From assembly GCF_027942865.1 (NCBI RefSeq), contig NC_134519.1, positions 17,741,248-17,805,247 on the forward strand: a stretch of 64,000 bases of DNA, read 5' to 3'. Source of the stretch: Odontesthes bonariensis (lineage: Eukaryota > Chordata > Actinopteri > Atheriniformes > Atherinopsidae). The position numbers were made by a program, and so were the translations under genes. Of this stretch, positions 1 through 14,100 are shown in pieces (the first letter of the stretch is position 1; each line of letters starts with the position of its first letter). The notes beneath the pieces were generated by a model. It worked only from the letters and a program-made list of their open reading frames with translations, was not told the origin of the DNA and ran no database searches.

Positions 1-3000
1 GTTATTTGACAAGGTGGATTAATGCGCCTTTGCCAAAACAGCCACTGATTGCTCCACTCTCTTCTTCTACTTGCTTTTGATAACAATAATATGGCCATTG
101 TCCCATGCAGAAATACTTGCCATGCAAATATATAGAAATGATTCATTGCCGTGTCTTTGAATAATTTCTACATAAACAGCTCATCCCCATTTTAGGCATG
201 TTACAGTGTTTTACAGCCGCATTCATTGAGTCCGCTGTCTTCTTACCACTCAGTGTGAGTAACCCAAGTACATTTTGAAAGTTGGACATGTCATGTTAAA
301 ATAACACCTGTTGTAGTGTCTGTTGTTACCTCAATTTCTAGTTTTTGACATCAAATTGAGGGCTTTGGTATTTCAGGCCATCAATAAGACAGATGGCCTA
401 TGGGGCTAGAAGCACCACTGCATCATATTGGTGTCAACAATCAACACAACAGGGTTTCTGTTTCAATTGAAGAAACAAAAATGATCCTGAAAGCAAAATA
501 AAAGTAAGTTAACCGTTAACAGATTAAGCTAAACTCTGTGGCATAGGAAGGACACCAGAACAGGGGTTTGACAAATATCTTGTTTCTTGGGAGCAGATAA
601 GATGGTTTCCTGTTTTTAAAATCATTCATCAATTGAGAGTTATGCTATGCTGTTGCATTGCAAATGTATTGCAAAGGGTTTTGGCTGCCAAGATGATGGA
701 TGTCCATTGTTAAATCAGTCGTTGCATCAGTGGCTTAATATTATCCAGGGGGAGACCTGAGCAAAACACACTGATTGAGCGTTGGTTATTTACCATTGTC
801 ATAGGGAAATGTGACAAAAATGTGAACACAGTAACAGCAGGCTGCATGGCTGTATACAACTCCAGTTTTTCCATATTTACTTGTTATGTTACAATATGTT
901 TCACACTAAACTGCCTTGTATGCATGTAAAGTTCATGTAAAATGGAATTCATACAACATTTACTGACCTTTTACATTTTTAATGAGCTCCCTCACTGTTT
1001 TACTCAAAAGGTCATTCTGATGGTTTAACATAATTTTGCAGATGTACTACAAATCACATTTACTTCACATGCCACTGACGAATTTTTAAAGCAAACCATT
1101 ACTCCAAGTTTTTCTTTTTCATGTAATTATTTTTTGTATTAAGTTTAGAAAACAAAATATGCTTTATTTTTTCTTTTAGTATTCTGCAATTGTTACATGT
1201 TTACCACAGCTATAAGACTTATTCAGAGTCAGAATAGGCATGCACAGAACTTTGAAATCCATGACCTCTGAGTCAAATCCTTAAATGCAATCTTTATGAT
1301 GGGAGTAGCTTCTAAATACATACGATCGCTTTAACAACATCCACATTTCCTTTTGTTTGCGAAAAGAACTTAGACAAACAAAGCTTGTTTTTATTTGAAA
1401 TGTCTGCGCTGCATTATCATGCAGCAATAATATTATTGTGACAAATTAATGGGACATGTTTTTCAACATGATGAAGTTGATTTTCAAATGCGTACAGTAA
1501 TGCAAAACTAGTGCATTACCAACTAATTCTAACTCAATTTCAAGATGATTATCCAAACATTCCAGTAGCTCATTCATTCATATTCCATACCTGTTTCATC
1601 CCATTCAGGGTGCGGATGAGCTGGAGCCCATACAAACTAATTCCAGTAGCTAAAAATATCCTTTTTTAAAATCAAACTGCTTTTGGAACAAAAGAATTCC
1701 TATGTTGTCCCAGTGGGCATTTAGACACCACTAGTCTCAACGAAAGAGCTACAGAGTGCTTTAAAAAAATGACGAGGTCTAGCAAGTGAACAATCATCAG
1801 TCCATGAAGTTCATGTGTTGGACACGGGAAAATTAGGAAATGAGCAACTTAGATAAGGAGTTTCAGGTGTTTTGATAATTGGGTCGGCGTATCTCCAAAG
1901 CAGCAATTCTTTTAGGTGTTCCCAGTGTGTAGTGGTTAGCAAAAAGAAGACTAACTGGTTTATCAAAAAAAAGATCATGAACAACCAATGCTGAAAGATG
2001 CACGTGTGGTCCAGTCTGACAGCAAAATACAAGAGCCACACAAATTGTTGAAAGTCTTAATTAATGTTGGCAATGATAAAAACAAAGTGTCTATTTTTTT
2101 TTTTAAATCTTCAGGAATGCTGCCAGGAACATGATAAAGATCTTAAGTGTTTACTTGTCTTTCAATTCTCCCAGATCTCAGTCCAGACTACCGTTCATGA
2201 GATGAGCAGGAAAACATGTTCAATCTGAGGAGGCTACACCTTGTAACCTACAAAACTTATGAGATATTCACCTAATATTGTGGTGCAGCACATCAGAAGA
2301 AACAAGGGAGAGCTACGTAATATTAGGCAGGTAGATTTAATGTTTGTTTGATGTGTTAAATGTGTAAAAATTTCACCTAGAATCGGTGAAAGGGTTGAAC
2401 AGCCCTCTTCTTATGACCACTAAGTTAATAGGATTTATAAGCTATTACAAATGGCTCTCTTGATGGTTAGCTGATTTTATACTGAGTTAGCAGATAATCA
2501 GAGATTCACACCTGTCCTGTGTCAACCACAGAAAGTTATTTGTCTATGTGTATAGTGTATGAATCCTCTGGAATTTGTCCAGCAAGCACTCTCTGTGGTG
2601 AAGAGAAGGCAAACCATTGAATGTGTGTTTCATGTGTCATTTCTTTAACATCTAGAAATGGCACATCTGTTGCCGCGTAATTACACTGATGTTTAAGAGC
2701 TGGATGTCAGTACAAATTCATGGAAAGGGGGAACAAAACATGTACACAGCTATCTACAGGATTATAAATGACACTGGCTGTAAAACAGTCCCAAGCATGC
2801 TCTCCCCTGGATCAAATGGGCAGGTTCTCAGCATGCTATCAGCACTGTTAACTCTGGCTGTAAACCAAACCTCCCTAAAGGTCAGAGGTCAAAATGTTTG
2901 GGCTTCAGGGAGACGCCAAGGCCTGAGAATGGCCAGGATTTCATATGAAGTCTGACACGATCTTACTACCATTCATATCCCGAAGCAAGAAAAACCAGAG

Positions 3001-6000
3001 GAAGTCAAGATGGCCATCATCCTGGCGTTACACACAGTTTGTTATGATTATTAACTCACAATGTAATTTTGGGAATGTGGTGTTTGTTTTTCAATAGCTG
3101 AACTCATAACTATGATCATTTATTTTTGTTTCTGTCTGTGTATGTTGCATTCATTGCTATTCCCCTGCTTTCTTGGTAGCTCTGTTTATGGCGTTGTTTC
3201 TATTTCATTTGATTAGTCAATCACCTTTAATCCAGACATGAAAATCTCAACAAGCTTTGGACTTCAAAAAACAGCTGCTACAGACATTTGTAATCCACAC
3301 AACATGATTAATACCAAGATTTGTGACTCACTGAGTTTTAGGGCCACCAGAAGCAGCCCAGTCTTCCAAAAAGTATAGAGCAAATTGAAGTTTTTATAAA
3401 CCACAAAGCAATGTTTCCTTATTGCCTTTTTTAAAAAGTGGAGTTGTTTGAAGTATCTATAAGTGGTCGGTGTTTTATCTGCAGTAGTCAGAGAGCTCTC
3501 TGGAGAGACAAAAGCTTTCTCAAAAGTAACAAAAGGTACAAAAGCTCACTTTTCACAATCTACAAACTCAAACTTAGAAAATGTCATAGCAGTTCAAGCC
3601 AATGCTATATTGTGGATATTTACAACACCTAACTGCATTAGATGAGACAGGTTCACGTAACAAGGTCCATATTGCCACAGAAAGTTGCAACCTGATGTTG
3701 GAGGAAGTGTAAACAACTGTTTGATGCAGAATTGATGCCGTGTAAATATCCATAATTTACCTCCCACTGAACAGGTTTTAGGTTTGAGTTGTTTTAGATG
3801 GTGAAAAATTTGCTCTTCTGTTGGATTTGAAAAGGTTTCTTCTCTTTGATCATTTATCCGCTGTGATTTAATTTTTTCTAGATCTATAGCCAAAAGGTGT
3901 TTTCACCTCCAGTTAAGTGTGTTAAAAAAGGTAAAAACTGTCTCAAGCATGTGTGAAATCTTCTTTTTTCTAATTTTGCTGTTTCAAACAACCCTTTTTG
4001 GTGTGATCATTCAAAATATGAACTTAAAAGATTGCTCAGAGGATTGTAAAAAAAAGTGTGGTTATCATCATTTCCTCTTGCATTATCAGGTCAAAATTTC
4101 TATTTCTCAGCTTCGGTGGCGCTGTAGTGTTTCACACTAATTAGAAAAGGTTAGCATACTAATGGTCTAAAAAAGGAAAATGAACACTGTAGACTTGGCC
4201 CAAAAACAGCATGTAGGCATTCCTACTGTGAGAATATTAACACTATTATTACAGTCTCACAGAGTTGCCCAAGTGGCTAACATTGTCGTTTTTCTCTATA
4301 TATACAACTTCATTCAATCTACAGTTTAAGTTTGTTGTCATTATTTTATTTAGTCAGTTCATTGGCGGGCTATGCTGGTATTCTGCTCAGTTTACATAAT
4401 CTCATCAGTAACAACTTTGATTTGTATTCACTGTATATTCTCTTCCTCTTTCATTAGACTGCTTGTGCTATTAAACATCTCCCTGCCATTTTCTATAATA
4501 ATAACGAAAGGAATTAAAGCTGATGTAGCTCATACACACGAATAAACACAAGATTAGGTATGTAAATGCACAGATAGAATAAACTACTCCCTGTACCAGT
4601 TGCTACGGCCTCCTCTCTCCCTCTTGTGCCATGACTGTTTGTCTAATTGGTCCTACTAAACTAGCCACAGGTTTGACTGTGAGCACGCATGGTTGGCTGT
4701 CTTTTTGTGTTAGCCCTATGATGGACCCTCGAAGGTGGATCCAGCCAAATGTCAACTGGATTAAGCTTCAACATCCTGGGACCCTTCAGAATATAGTAAG
4801 AATGGCAAATTAATAAACAGATGTTTAATTCATCAAATAAACCCAAACTCTCAAAACTGTAATGAGCTGAAAAGTGCACCTCTTCTTCTTGCCATAGATG
4901 AATAAGTTAGTACCTTGTGAAACTTGATTATACATATAGTCTGGTGAGTAAGAAACCAGACAGAGGTGATGAACATTAAACCACATCAGGCATGTGGATT
5001 TGTGTCCCACCTGTGAGGTGTGTGTTTGACTTAACCCTGTTCAAGCAGAAAGAAGGAAGTGTGTAATGCTTCTCTGTAAAGTCCTTACACGACAAACTGT
5101 GCCGTGTTAAGCTCAGGTGAGCTGAAGTGAAATGTCCTCTTGCTTTTATGTCTTGCATATAAATGAGTAATGTGGTTTAAAAGATATGATTTTCTGTTAT
5201 TATCTGAAAATCTTTGACAGAACCGTCTCTGGTTGTGTAGTTCATTCCAGCGACAACAGACAGAATCAGCAGAGTATATACTGATAAAGCAGACATATAC
5301 AATATGTCGGTGTTGTTTTAAGAATACCAAGAAAACAATTTGAGCAGTAAAAACAATAGATAAGAAGCTCATAATTCACTTCTATAAATTCAAAGGCTTC
5401 GCTAAGTTGAACACGAACTCCATCAGGCAAAGAAACAGTTGAGAGAACAACGTTAATTTACAGCTGTAAAGCACAATAGTTATTTTCCTCTGAGATGCTT
5501 CCATGACGAGGCCAATACTGAGTGCTTTAACACTGCAGCCCGAAGACTGTTCTTTTCTTTGCACTGCCTAATTGTGAGGTTTCTTCCAAAGGATAATTTT
5601 TTTCAAATTTCAACAACAACCACATAAGTGAGTTGTAGCACTCTTGTCTGCTTTGCCCTCTTGCTCCTCATTTAGCATGCACGTTGGCAGCCCTTCCACA
5701 AACTGCACTCCAGGGCGGTACAGATAATAAAGGGAGAAAGAAGCAGGGTAAGGTAGAAGGACATGCTCATAGTGGGGAGGAGCGAGGAGGGAAAGTGGAG
5801 TCTTATCAGCAGCTGAGCCTTTACCTGAGATGTGCACCTGCTGGTGCACTGTGTGCTCTCTCAGAGGACAAACCCCCTGCTATGGAAAATCTGCACACAC
5901 TTGCATATGGCGGCAAGTTACTGGAGTATTGAAGTGTTCTTGTCTGGAATGACTTAGGCATGTCAATGCAGTACTCTGCAGTGGCACAAAGCCTAATAGT

Positions 6001-7950
6001 TTTCACACATTTGTACGTCAACCAACAGCCTGTGCTCAAACTGTACCTGAACTAAGATGAGACATATTCCATTACACAAGAATAGGGGATTTTGAACTGT
6101 TACAATAAGCTATTGAAGAATATATATTTGCTCCCTTTCTTGCCAAGAGATTTAAGCATGATACCACTCTCATGTCTTTAAGATCAAAAGCTGGAGTCAG
6201 TGGCTTGTTAGCTTATTTGAACAACAATTTCTGGAAACTGTTGTTCCAGCTCTGCCCAAAACTAACACAATACAAAGGGTACCTGTATGGCTTGATAATT
6301 AAAAAGCTTATATTGTCAAACTGTAAAAGTATAGAAATTGTATTTTAAATCTTGTTCAAGATTCATGATGCTCTTCTATCTTTGCTGTGATTATCAAGCT
6401 ACAGCAAATCAGCTTAGCAGAGCAGAAAGGCTGGTGACAGCATGTCTGGCTCTGTCTGGCAAACACTTTGTTTCCACAAAAGTGTTTATTCGTATGCAAG
6501 TCAGAGTCTAATCATGGGAACCCCTGTGCTGATCTCTAATAAGTGTTTTAAAACTCTGCTGTCCTTTTTTTTGGTCAACCGTCATGTGTTTTTAAGTATA
6601 TTAAAAAAAAGCTTGAAACGTTTGTCATAGATTTTTTTAAGTGACACTGCACTTTGTGCCAGAAAGTTGAATAAACAATGTAGGGAACAGACTATCTTGA
6701 GAGCTCCTATGTTTTGAATCCATCTAAGAAAAAACTTACGTATTCAGCAAATTTCACATAAATGACCACGGGGCAGACCAGCCTTTATTAACTTACTTCT
6801 CCCCTTGAATAACCCTGAGGCAGGAGCTCGAGAGGTTCCCAGCCAGTTGCAATCCAAGTCCAACATTTTTGATTGATATCAGTCTCGAATCAATTCCTTC
6901 TTTGGTCCAGTGAATGTTTCGAACAAAAATCAATAATTTCTTTAACAGTGATAAGAACTATAAAGAAGTCCCTCGGCGGCAATAGAAGAAAAAATAAAAG
7001 GAAAAAAAAAAGCATTTGCTCTGATTCTGACAACTGATTTACCAGTTGGTTCTGGTGGTTAAAGTTCATTAGTGATTGATGGTGGTTAGTGGTTCATCCA
7101 GTAACCTGTCAAATATTTTCTGAAAGTGTCTGCTTTCTCCTAAACAGTTTCCTTGGATGACTTCCTAGATGGTTTTGTGTTTAAAAAAAAACATCTGGAG
7201 CATACAGTTAGTATCATTCTTCTTTGGCAAAAGGAGCAACAATTTGCAGTTTTATCTTGTAATCAGTTTCACTCATAAGGTAGCCAATAATTTCTCCATG
7301 TGATAGTGTGAGCGACTGATTGCACTCCCGTCCCTGCTGTGTGACTGAGCCCAAGATGAGAGCCATTGAAAGGAGCGTTAATACAAACCAGATGTTAAAC
7401 TTGTGTCCTCAAAATGAATGGGCCTATTGGGAAACCAAGGCAAGTCTCAGGGGACATTCCACTGGAGGCTAAGCTGATTGGTTCATATTGAAACAACATG
7501 GCCAAGATAAACTGGGATTTCAAGAAAGGGGGTCTCTGGACGCTGGAGTCTAAAATAAATCGTTAGGGCTAAAGGAGGAGCTTAGCTCATCCTCTAAGGA
7601 AAACAGTGAGTTTTGCAGATGACTGACACACATGATGACTGTGGCGCCAGGCAACCTCAGTCTACGGCCCAGTTGTGGGCTGCATGGGAAGTGGAGAGCA
7701 TCAGGGGCCATGCTTCTTTTGTGCTGATGTCACAAAGCTACAGGGTATTACTTTTTCCAAATTGTTATATTTATTTTCCCCTCACGACATTTTTTGGCGA
7801 GAAGAGAGCTTGAGAGCTTTGGCTGAAACAGTCTCATAAGACAAAGATTACTCTTTGATCATAAATTTAAATGCAGGTTATTCGTTTAATCTTGCATAAA
7901 GACATCAAAGATGCTATGTGTAACTTAATAAGTGCTCTGCAGGCAGCTAC
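1..7950. other. Intergenic DNA, no gene recognised
   Basis: About 8 kb of AT-rich DNA. Open frames here are short (under 100 codons), lack recognisable domains and have no matching splice context. I see scattered short A/T runs, a fish-type repeat fragment near 1.6 kb and a small inverted repeat at 3613-3624/3741-3752 (12-bp arms, TGGATATTTACA). In other vertebrates the region beyond UBE2V2 leads towards EFCAB1 and SNAI2, so this may be a long regulatory interval; that is inference from synteny. Confidence 0.6.
1570..1637 (+). repeat. Decayed dispersed-repeat fragment
   Basis: The stretch starting CATTCATTCATATTCCATAC and continuing to GGTGCGGATGAGCTGGAGCC resembles the start of a very common dispersed fish repeat (CATTCATTTTC..CCGCTTATCC..GGGTCGCGGG.GCTGGAGCC). 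Only about 70 bases of the family are recognisable, so it is a truncated, old copy. The class (non-LTR tail or SINE-like) cannot be decided by eye. Confidence 0.4.
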
Positions 7951-8007
7951 ATCTTGATCTACTTACTATTTAACACAGTTCAGTTTTATTCATTCATTGA
8001 TTTCATT

Positions 8008-8137
8008 ATATACATACATACAAACATACATACACACACACATATATATATATATGTATATATATATATCTATATATATATATGCATACTTTTTTATACA
8101 TATATATATTTATATACATACCACTATATATACCACT
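8008..8137. repeat. Compound TACA / CA / TA microsatellite
   Basis: A compound simple repeat: TACA units, then a short CA run, then long interrupted TA tracts (TATATA with GTA, CTA and GCA interruptions). It produces spurious Tyr/Ile-rich open frames on both strands that should not be annotated as genes. Confidence 0.9.
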
Positions 8138-8139
8138 TA

Positions 8140-11100
8140 ACCTATTTTCACTGTTCTTGTATGACAGCGAGACAAACAGCAACAACAAACTGATGAGCTT
8201 TTATTTTCCTATTACAGCATATCTGTATCTGTGGTGTGAGAAGCACCGGGTGGTCTTCACTATGTACCAGCACACCAAAGTTTCCTGCTCTGATGTGGAA
8301 GTCAGCTCTTTGAACCTCCTTCGTGCAGCCCAGAAATACTGGAATAAAAAAAATTCTCAAGGTCACAATAGTGGCATTTTAATTACCATCAGCCAGTCGT
8401 AGAGGTAATTGCTGGTGCCATGTCCTCCGGTTCTCTGAGATGTCAGGCTTTACAAAGAAACATTTCAAAAGAGAAGCACACTTCTACACAATAGCTGGAA
8501 AGCAGGAGTGCGATGGTGCTTTCCTCTGTCACCGGGCTGGTCAGCCTGTTTTGTAAGCACTTCCATCCTGTGAAAGCCCCTGGTAGACCTCCACCTGCTA
8601 GCTCGCTGCAAGTCTGCTGCAACTTCTCAGAGAGAAATGAGCCAGCCTCTCCCCCTCATTTCACTGGCGCCAGTGCTCAATGGGCCCTGCACTTTGATTA
8701 TTTGTGTTAACAGTTAATTTAGCACCACAGACACATGTGCCAAATCTGGCTTCACTTCCTCATGCATCACCAACAAATGTGACTTTTATGAGTTCCTTTT
8801 CACAGGGCCACCCCCCTCTCTGCTAACTTCTTGCTTCTCGGCTCACCTCCCTACACCACCCCCGACACACACATACACTTTGCCTTGCAGACACCATCTC
8901 CTCACCTCCTCTTGCCTCCTTTCCCTCCTACCCCCATCTCATTTTCCAACCTTCCGCCTCCACTCACTTATTTAGTTGGTTCAGCCTAATCTCTTCCACA
9001 TCTTGCCTGGGAGAGTTATTTCTGGCTCCTCTGTTCCCAGTGTTTGCATTATCGGGAATACATTTCATGTCAATTTATTCATTGGTTAGATACCACAAAA
9101 GAGCCACATTTGAGTTGCAGATGAAAAGTATGCTCCTGATACAGAGGGTCCTATCAACATTATGTGACTACTTTTTCCACTTGGATCTGAGCTTACAAAA
9201 ATAGCCACTTAGTAGGAATGAAAGAAACAAGAGTTTCATACTTTAAGCACTCTTAAAAAGACATTGGAGACCACAGAATGCATACTTTACTACAAGTGAT
9301 GATGAATGTAGCCATCATCCAGACTGCTGGCTGAGGATGAGCACTGTAGTCAGTAAAGTGTTCCATATATTAAGTCAAACCTGAGAGCTTGACCTCCAAA
9401 CTTTTAGCATTAGGTAACACACTTTAATTTCCCTTCATGAGAAGCACTACACTCAATACCAAATGGAGCCACAGTCTAAAGGGTGGTGGGATAGGGAGCC
9501 CAGAGGGCTTTGTCAATGCCTAGTTAGCATTGACATTGATACATACAAACTGGGAAAGAGCAATGCTGAGGGAGCACAAACTAGCCGCACATCGATGAGC
9601 TCATGCCAGGACTATGCAAGCAGAAGGCCACAGGAGCCATGGAAATATTTGGACATCTTTTTTGCTCCCCCGCTCGTCTGTATTGCAACCCAGTGCATCA
9701 TCTTTTGTGGTTGAGAGACACGTTTTCAAGTGGCCAGAGGCAAAACCTTAAAAGGTCGGTCTTGCATTTCTTTCTTATTGTGTGACTGCATTTCAGCCAC
9801 TCAGCAGAGGCAAACTGTGACCGCATCCCGACGCCACAGATTCTTCTTCATTAAATCTCAGTCTGTGCCATGTAGTGTATCACTGCTTCAGCATTGATTC
9901 CTGAGCAGTGGTCTGTAATGGCGTAGCACAGCCACTCCGACAGCCTGTTCAGTCAGAGAGACGGTCACTGCTCGTATCCCAAAGCAGCGGTGTATGCGGT
10001 GAAACTGCTTGTGAAAACGTGAGAGCATTGTAGAATTACTTTGCTTTAACGTGAGCACACTGGGTCACTCTGAGGTGAAAGAAAATCTTACATATGTATT
10101 ACATTTCATCCCCTCACAGAGATTAAAATTGTAACTTCTAACAGCAGGTGAATTCTACCACTTTAAACTAAGCATATTCATCATCCATGATGAGTAGGTG
10201 AGAGGTGAATAAAAGATTTATAACATAATGTGATACTAAAATGTTATTGTAAGCAGATACAAGCTGTTTTTTTTTAATTGGCAATGTTGGTCCATCACAT
10301 TGGGCCAGACAAAGATACTTCTGTATCTAATAAAGAAACTGCCATTTGAGCACAGACTTTCATGGTTCTGTCAGAGAATCCCAATCACTATGAAGAAAAT
10401 CTTTATTGGAGTGGGTGTGCATGAGCCTGACATGACATCGGCCATGAACTTGGGGATGTGTCTATGAATGTTTATGACTGCTGTGCCGCACATTCAGATA
10501 TATACTTTCTATTGAAATTTTCAGGGCTGCTTGGCAGCCAGGCTTTACATTCCTATCTGTATCTGTGTATTTTCTGCATAGTTCTATTCATCAACTGTCA
10601 GCAGGCAAACATGTTCAGAAAAGATGAGAGCCATGATACACACAAGGGTGTTATTATTATCTTCATGAGCATGTTTGTATGCTGTTGTTAGCGAGGAAAA
10701 CTAAAGTGAGGATGGAGTATGCTCACGAGATGATAAATCGTTAATGCAAACTCACTTTAACTCAGATATTATTCTGTTCTGTTAATTATGATCAGAAACA
10801 GAGGATGTGGAGTTAAATCCCTGATTCAACATATTCTAGTTGGTAACTCACCGTTATTTGTTATTTACCAGATGTCTTAAAGAAGAAGAAAATGTGTGCC
10901 ATAAATGACCAAAACTGTAATAATTTGAAGATGTGAAGTAAAAAAAAGACACCATAATTGATACACTGCAGTTTGTTTTGTGTTGTCTTTGTGTGTGTGT
11001 GTGTGTGTATGAATAATGAAACATGGTTATGTCTTCATCATATCACAACAGTTTTAGTCAAACTGGCTTTGAATCAATGATATCTTGATGATTTATCGTC

Positions 11101-14100
11101 ATTTTTAAAACCATTCCATTGTTTTTGGACTCCTCAATTTTATTACCTTCACCCCCATACTGAAAAAAATAATAAATATTGCATTAGCTCATGTATTAAA
11201 GCAACAGATCATGCTCAACGAACTCTATCAGAAAACAACTGACATTCCAACCCCCATCAAAACAAAGGTAAAACATCCAGTCCACTTTACTGCCAAGACA
11301 AAGGTCTCAGCAACATAACACAGATCTTGCCCAGTGACTTAACTCAGGAGTTTTCCTTGAGTCAACACTGTGACATGCTGGTTGAGACGCGGGGCAAAAC
11401 TTGCTGAAATGAAAGGCTCGCAGGGATGCTTGTGCTCCTGGAATCAAAACGACCTCAGAGCTGCCGCCCATTCATCCAATGAACAGTGGAAAGTGCATTC
11501 ACATGCGTAGACCTGACATCAGGAAGATGTGTGACTTGGATGCAGCCAAGCAGTGGAATTATTCAAAATAAAGTAAGCCAACTCAGCACAACTGTGCTGT
11601 GTAATTTGTGATTAATCATGATTAACAATGAAAAGACACACATCTGTAAGCTGTTAATTTTTTTACAACACTGTTTTAATAATATAAATATAGTGTTTTG
11701 CTGCCACTTGGGAGTAGGATTAGAACAAAGTGGAATAATCTCTACTGTGCGCTGCTCTTAGTTATGTGGGCGCTGTGCTTGGTGCTTTAGCTTTACTGTC
11801 AAAAAGACGAAGGTCAAAGTGGTCAAACATCTGCTTTGTGATAAAGTGAATCTAAGAGTTGAATTGTGAAGATTTGTTGTGAGCAGCTGGTGTCTGTGCT
11901 TTACACCTGTGTTCTTTGGTATTTATCGAATTTATCGGCTTTGTGTCATTAGCTTTAAAGAGGACTGCACATCTGTCCATCTGCGTTGAAAGTATACCTG
12001 TCTCCATGGCCTGTGTGCAGTGCAAACAAATACCTTTGTGGAAGTATAAACGGGCATTTATCCATAATGATCATGCACGTGACAGTGGGCTCTTGGTAAA
12101 TCAACATGTATCTCAAAAACCAAGATGTAGATCGCTAAAATGCTAAATTCAAGATTTTAACTGGGTAAACAAAGCAAGAGGTGACATCAAGGTGTCTACA
12201 TCCGTCTTTTTTATATCATAGTTATGAAAGACACAGCCAATTCATTTTGAGAAATTCATTCATTTTCATCTTTTAGAAAACAGAATATGGATAATAATGT
12301 TTCAAAGCAAATGCTTCTCATAATTGCTTTGCTTTTTTTCCATACTTATTTAGACCTGGAAAAAACTAATTCCTTACTTTTCAAGAGGGCATACAAACTT
12401 ATTTGACTTATTTGTGAGTATTCTCCTCTTTTAGTGTGTTATTAACTATTCATTAAAGGCTTACATACTCCCTTTATTTGCTAAACAGCCTAAGCCAATG
12501 AAGCCAGCCAAAATAAATGATCAACTCTAAAATGAGGAATAAACAAACCTGTTAATGTAGCCTAGCTAAACAAAAAACTATCTGTAGAGGATGACAAACT
12601 CTATCCTCTGGGGAAGAGGGGGTGGGAGGGTGTCACAGGGGAGTGCTCTCAGAGACATTCGGCTGACCGGGCTTCTGCACACAGCTCCGGGATTCCCTCC
12701 TCTTCCTTCCCAGTATTGTCTCACATCCTGCAGGGCCACATCTCCTCTCCTCTTCGGCCGGCGCTGCCACAATAGCATCGACGGGCACTGGGCATTGAAG
12801 GGTGACCAAAGGGACACAAGCAGTCAGCCTGACAGGATGTGACACACTCCTCTCAACAATTAATGAGTACAAAAGGAGCAGCTGACACGACATGACAGCT
12901 TTGCGTGGCACTTCAGACCTTAATAGCTCTCTGAGTGGCGTCTTCACACCCGGCCGTCACATTTGGAGACAAAAATGGCCAGTGATGGCAAGCCCAAATA
13001 AGATGACACAAGATACTGTATTCAACAAGAGGTTGTAAAAAGAAATTCCACTGAGTGGTGGAAGGTAACAAAATAATATTCGGATGTCATTTTGGGGCAT
13101 GTCAACTCACCCACACATTGAATTGTGTATAAAGCAAACACAATGCTGCATAAACTGCAATGCATCTATAATAACATCTCAATTACTGTGGCCATTCTGC
13201 TGCCTATTGGGTAATTAATTTCTGACACTTAAAAGTGCAGTTTGATAAGATGAATAGTTTCTGCAAAGCAGCTGTTGTCATGCAAATGACTACAGCTGCT
13301 TTGATAAAAAGAAAAAAAAAAAAAGAAAACAAACCACTCTCAAATAGCTAAGACAAAAAAAGTGTTGTCAGTAATAATTCCAAAGCAAACTTGGTTTTCT
13401 GTTGTAATATTTGTCAGGAAGAAGGCTTATGAAGGCTGAGATAAAACATTCAACAAACTAGTATTGATATTCTCTTTCCCCAGTGACTCCTCTGGCCTTG
13501 GTAAATGAGCAAAAGAGCTGAATTTCTGCCTCCTCTGGCATCTGCCGGCTATGAGCAGCAGCTTTCTCAATATTAATAATAATATTACCGATGGCACCAC
13601 TGAAAGAGAGGGATTAGTGCTCATAGTGCTGGATGAGAAGTCACCGCTTGGCTGGTATACATGTGGGATTTGACTTGACTTTTCTTTAAACACAGCCAAT
13701 GGGAAGCCAAAAATCTTTTTCATTTAAGAGCAATTAAGTGGATCCCAGAATCACTGGCTCCAGCACGCCGCCGAGGATTTTTTTCCCTCCTGGTTTTATT
13801 ACCCATTTCCTCTCCCTTGCGCCAGCAGAAGGAATGCTCACTTTTCTTTCACAAAGCCACATTTCCAACGTCAAAATCACACAGGGACCACCGTGATTAA
13901 GTGCAAGCCAGAGCTTCCCTAAACATGTGAGACATTATATACCCCCCCTCCTCTTCCAAACACTGGAGAAGTGTTGTGTTCCAACATTTATGTGAAGTAA
14001 TTAAAAACATCCACCAGTAATTTAATAGTTCTCACCAAGCAGAGACATGAAGTCTACAGTTTTTTCCTCTCTGTATAAATAACCTGGAATGCAGTGAGTA

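Noticed and set aside
4660-4740. Repeat-like text (GGCTGTCTTTTTGTGTTAGCCCTATGATGGACC)
   Set aside because: It faintly resembles a common fish repeat motif, but the match is too short and diverged to annotate.
7954-8402. Overlapping short open frames around 8 kb
   Set aside because: They are largely translated TA/CA microsatellite and have no coding features.
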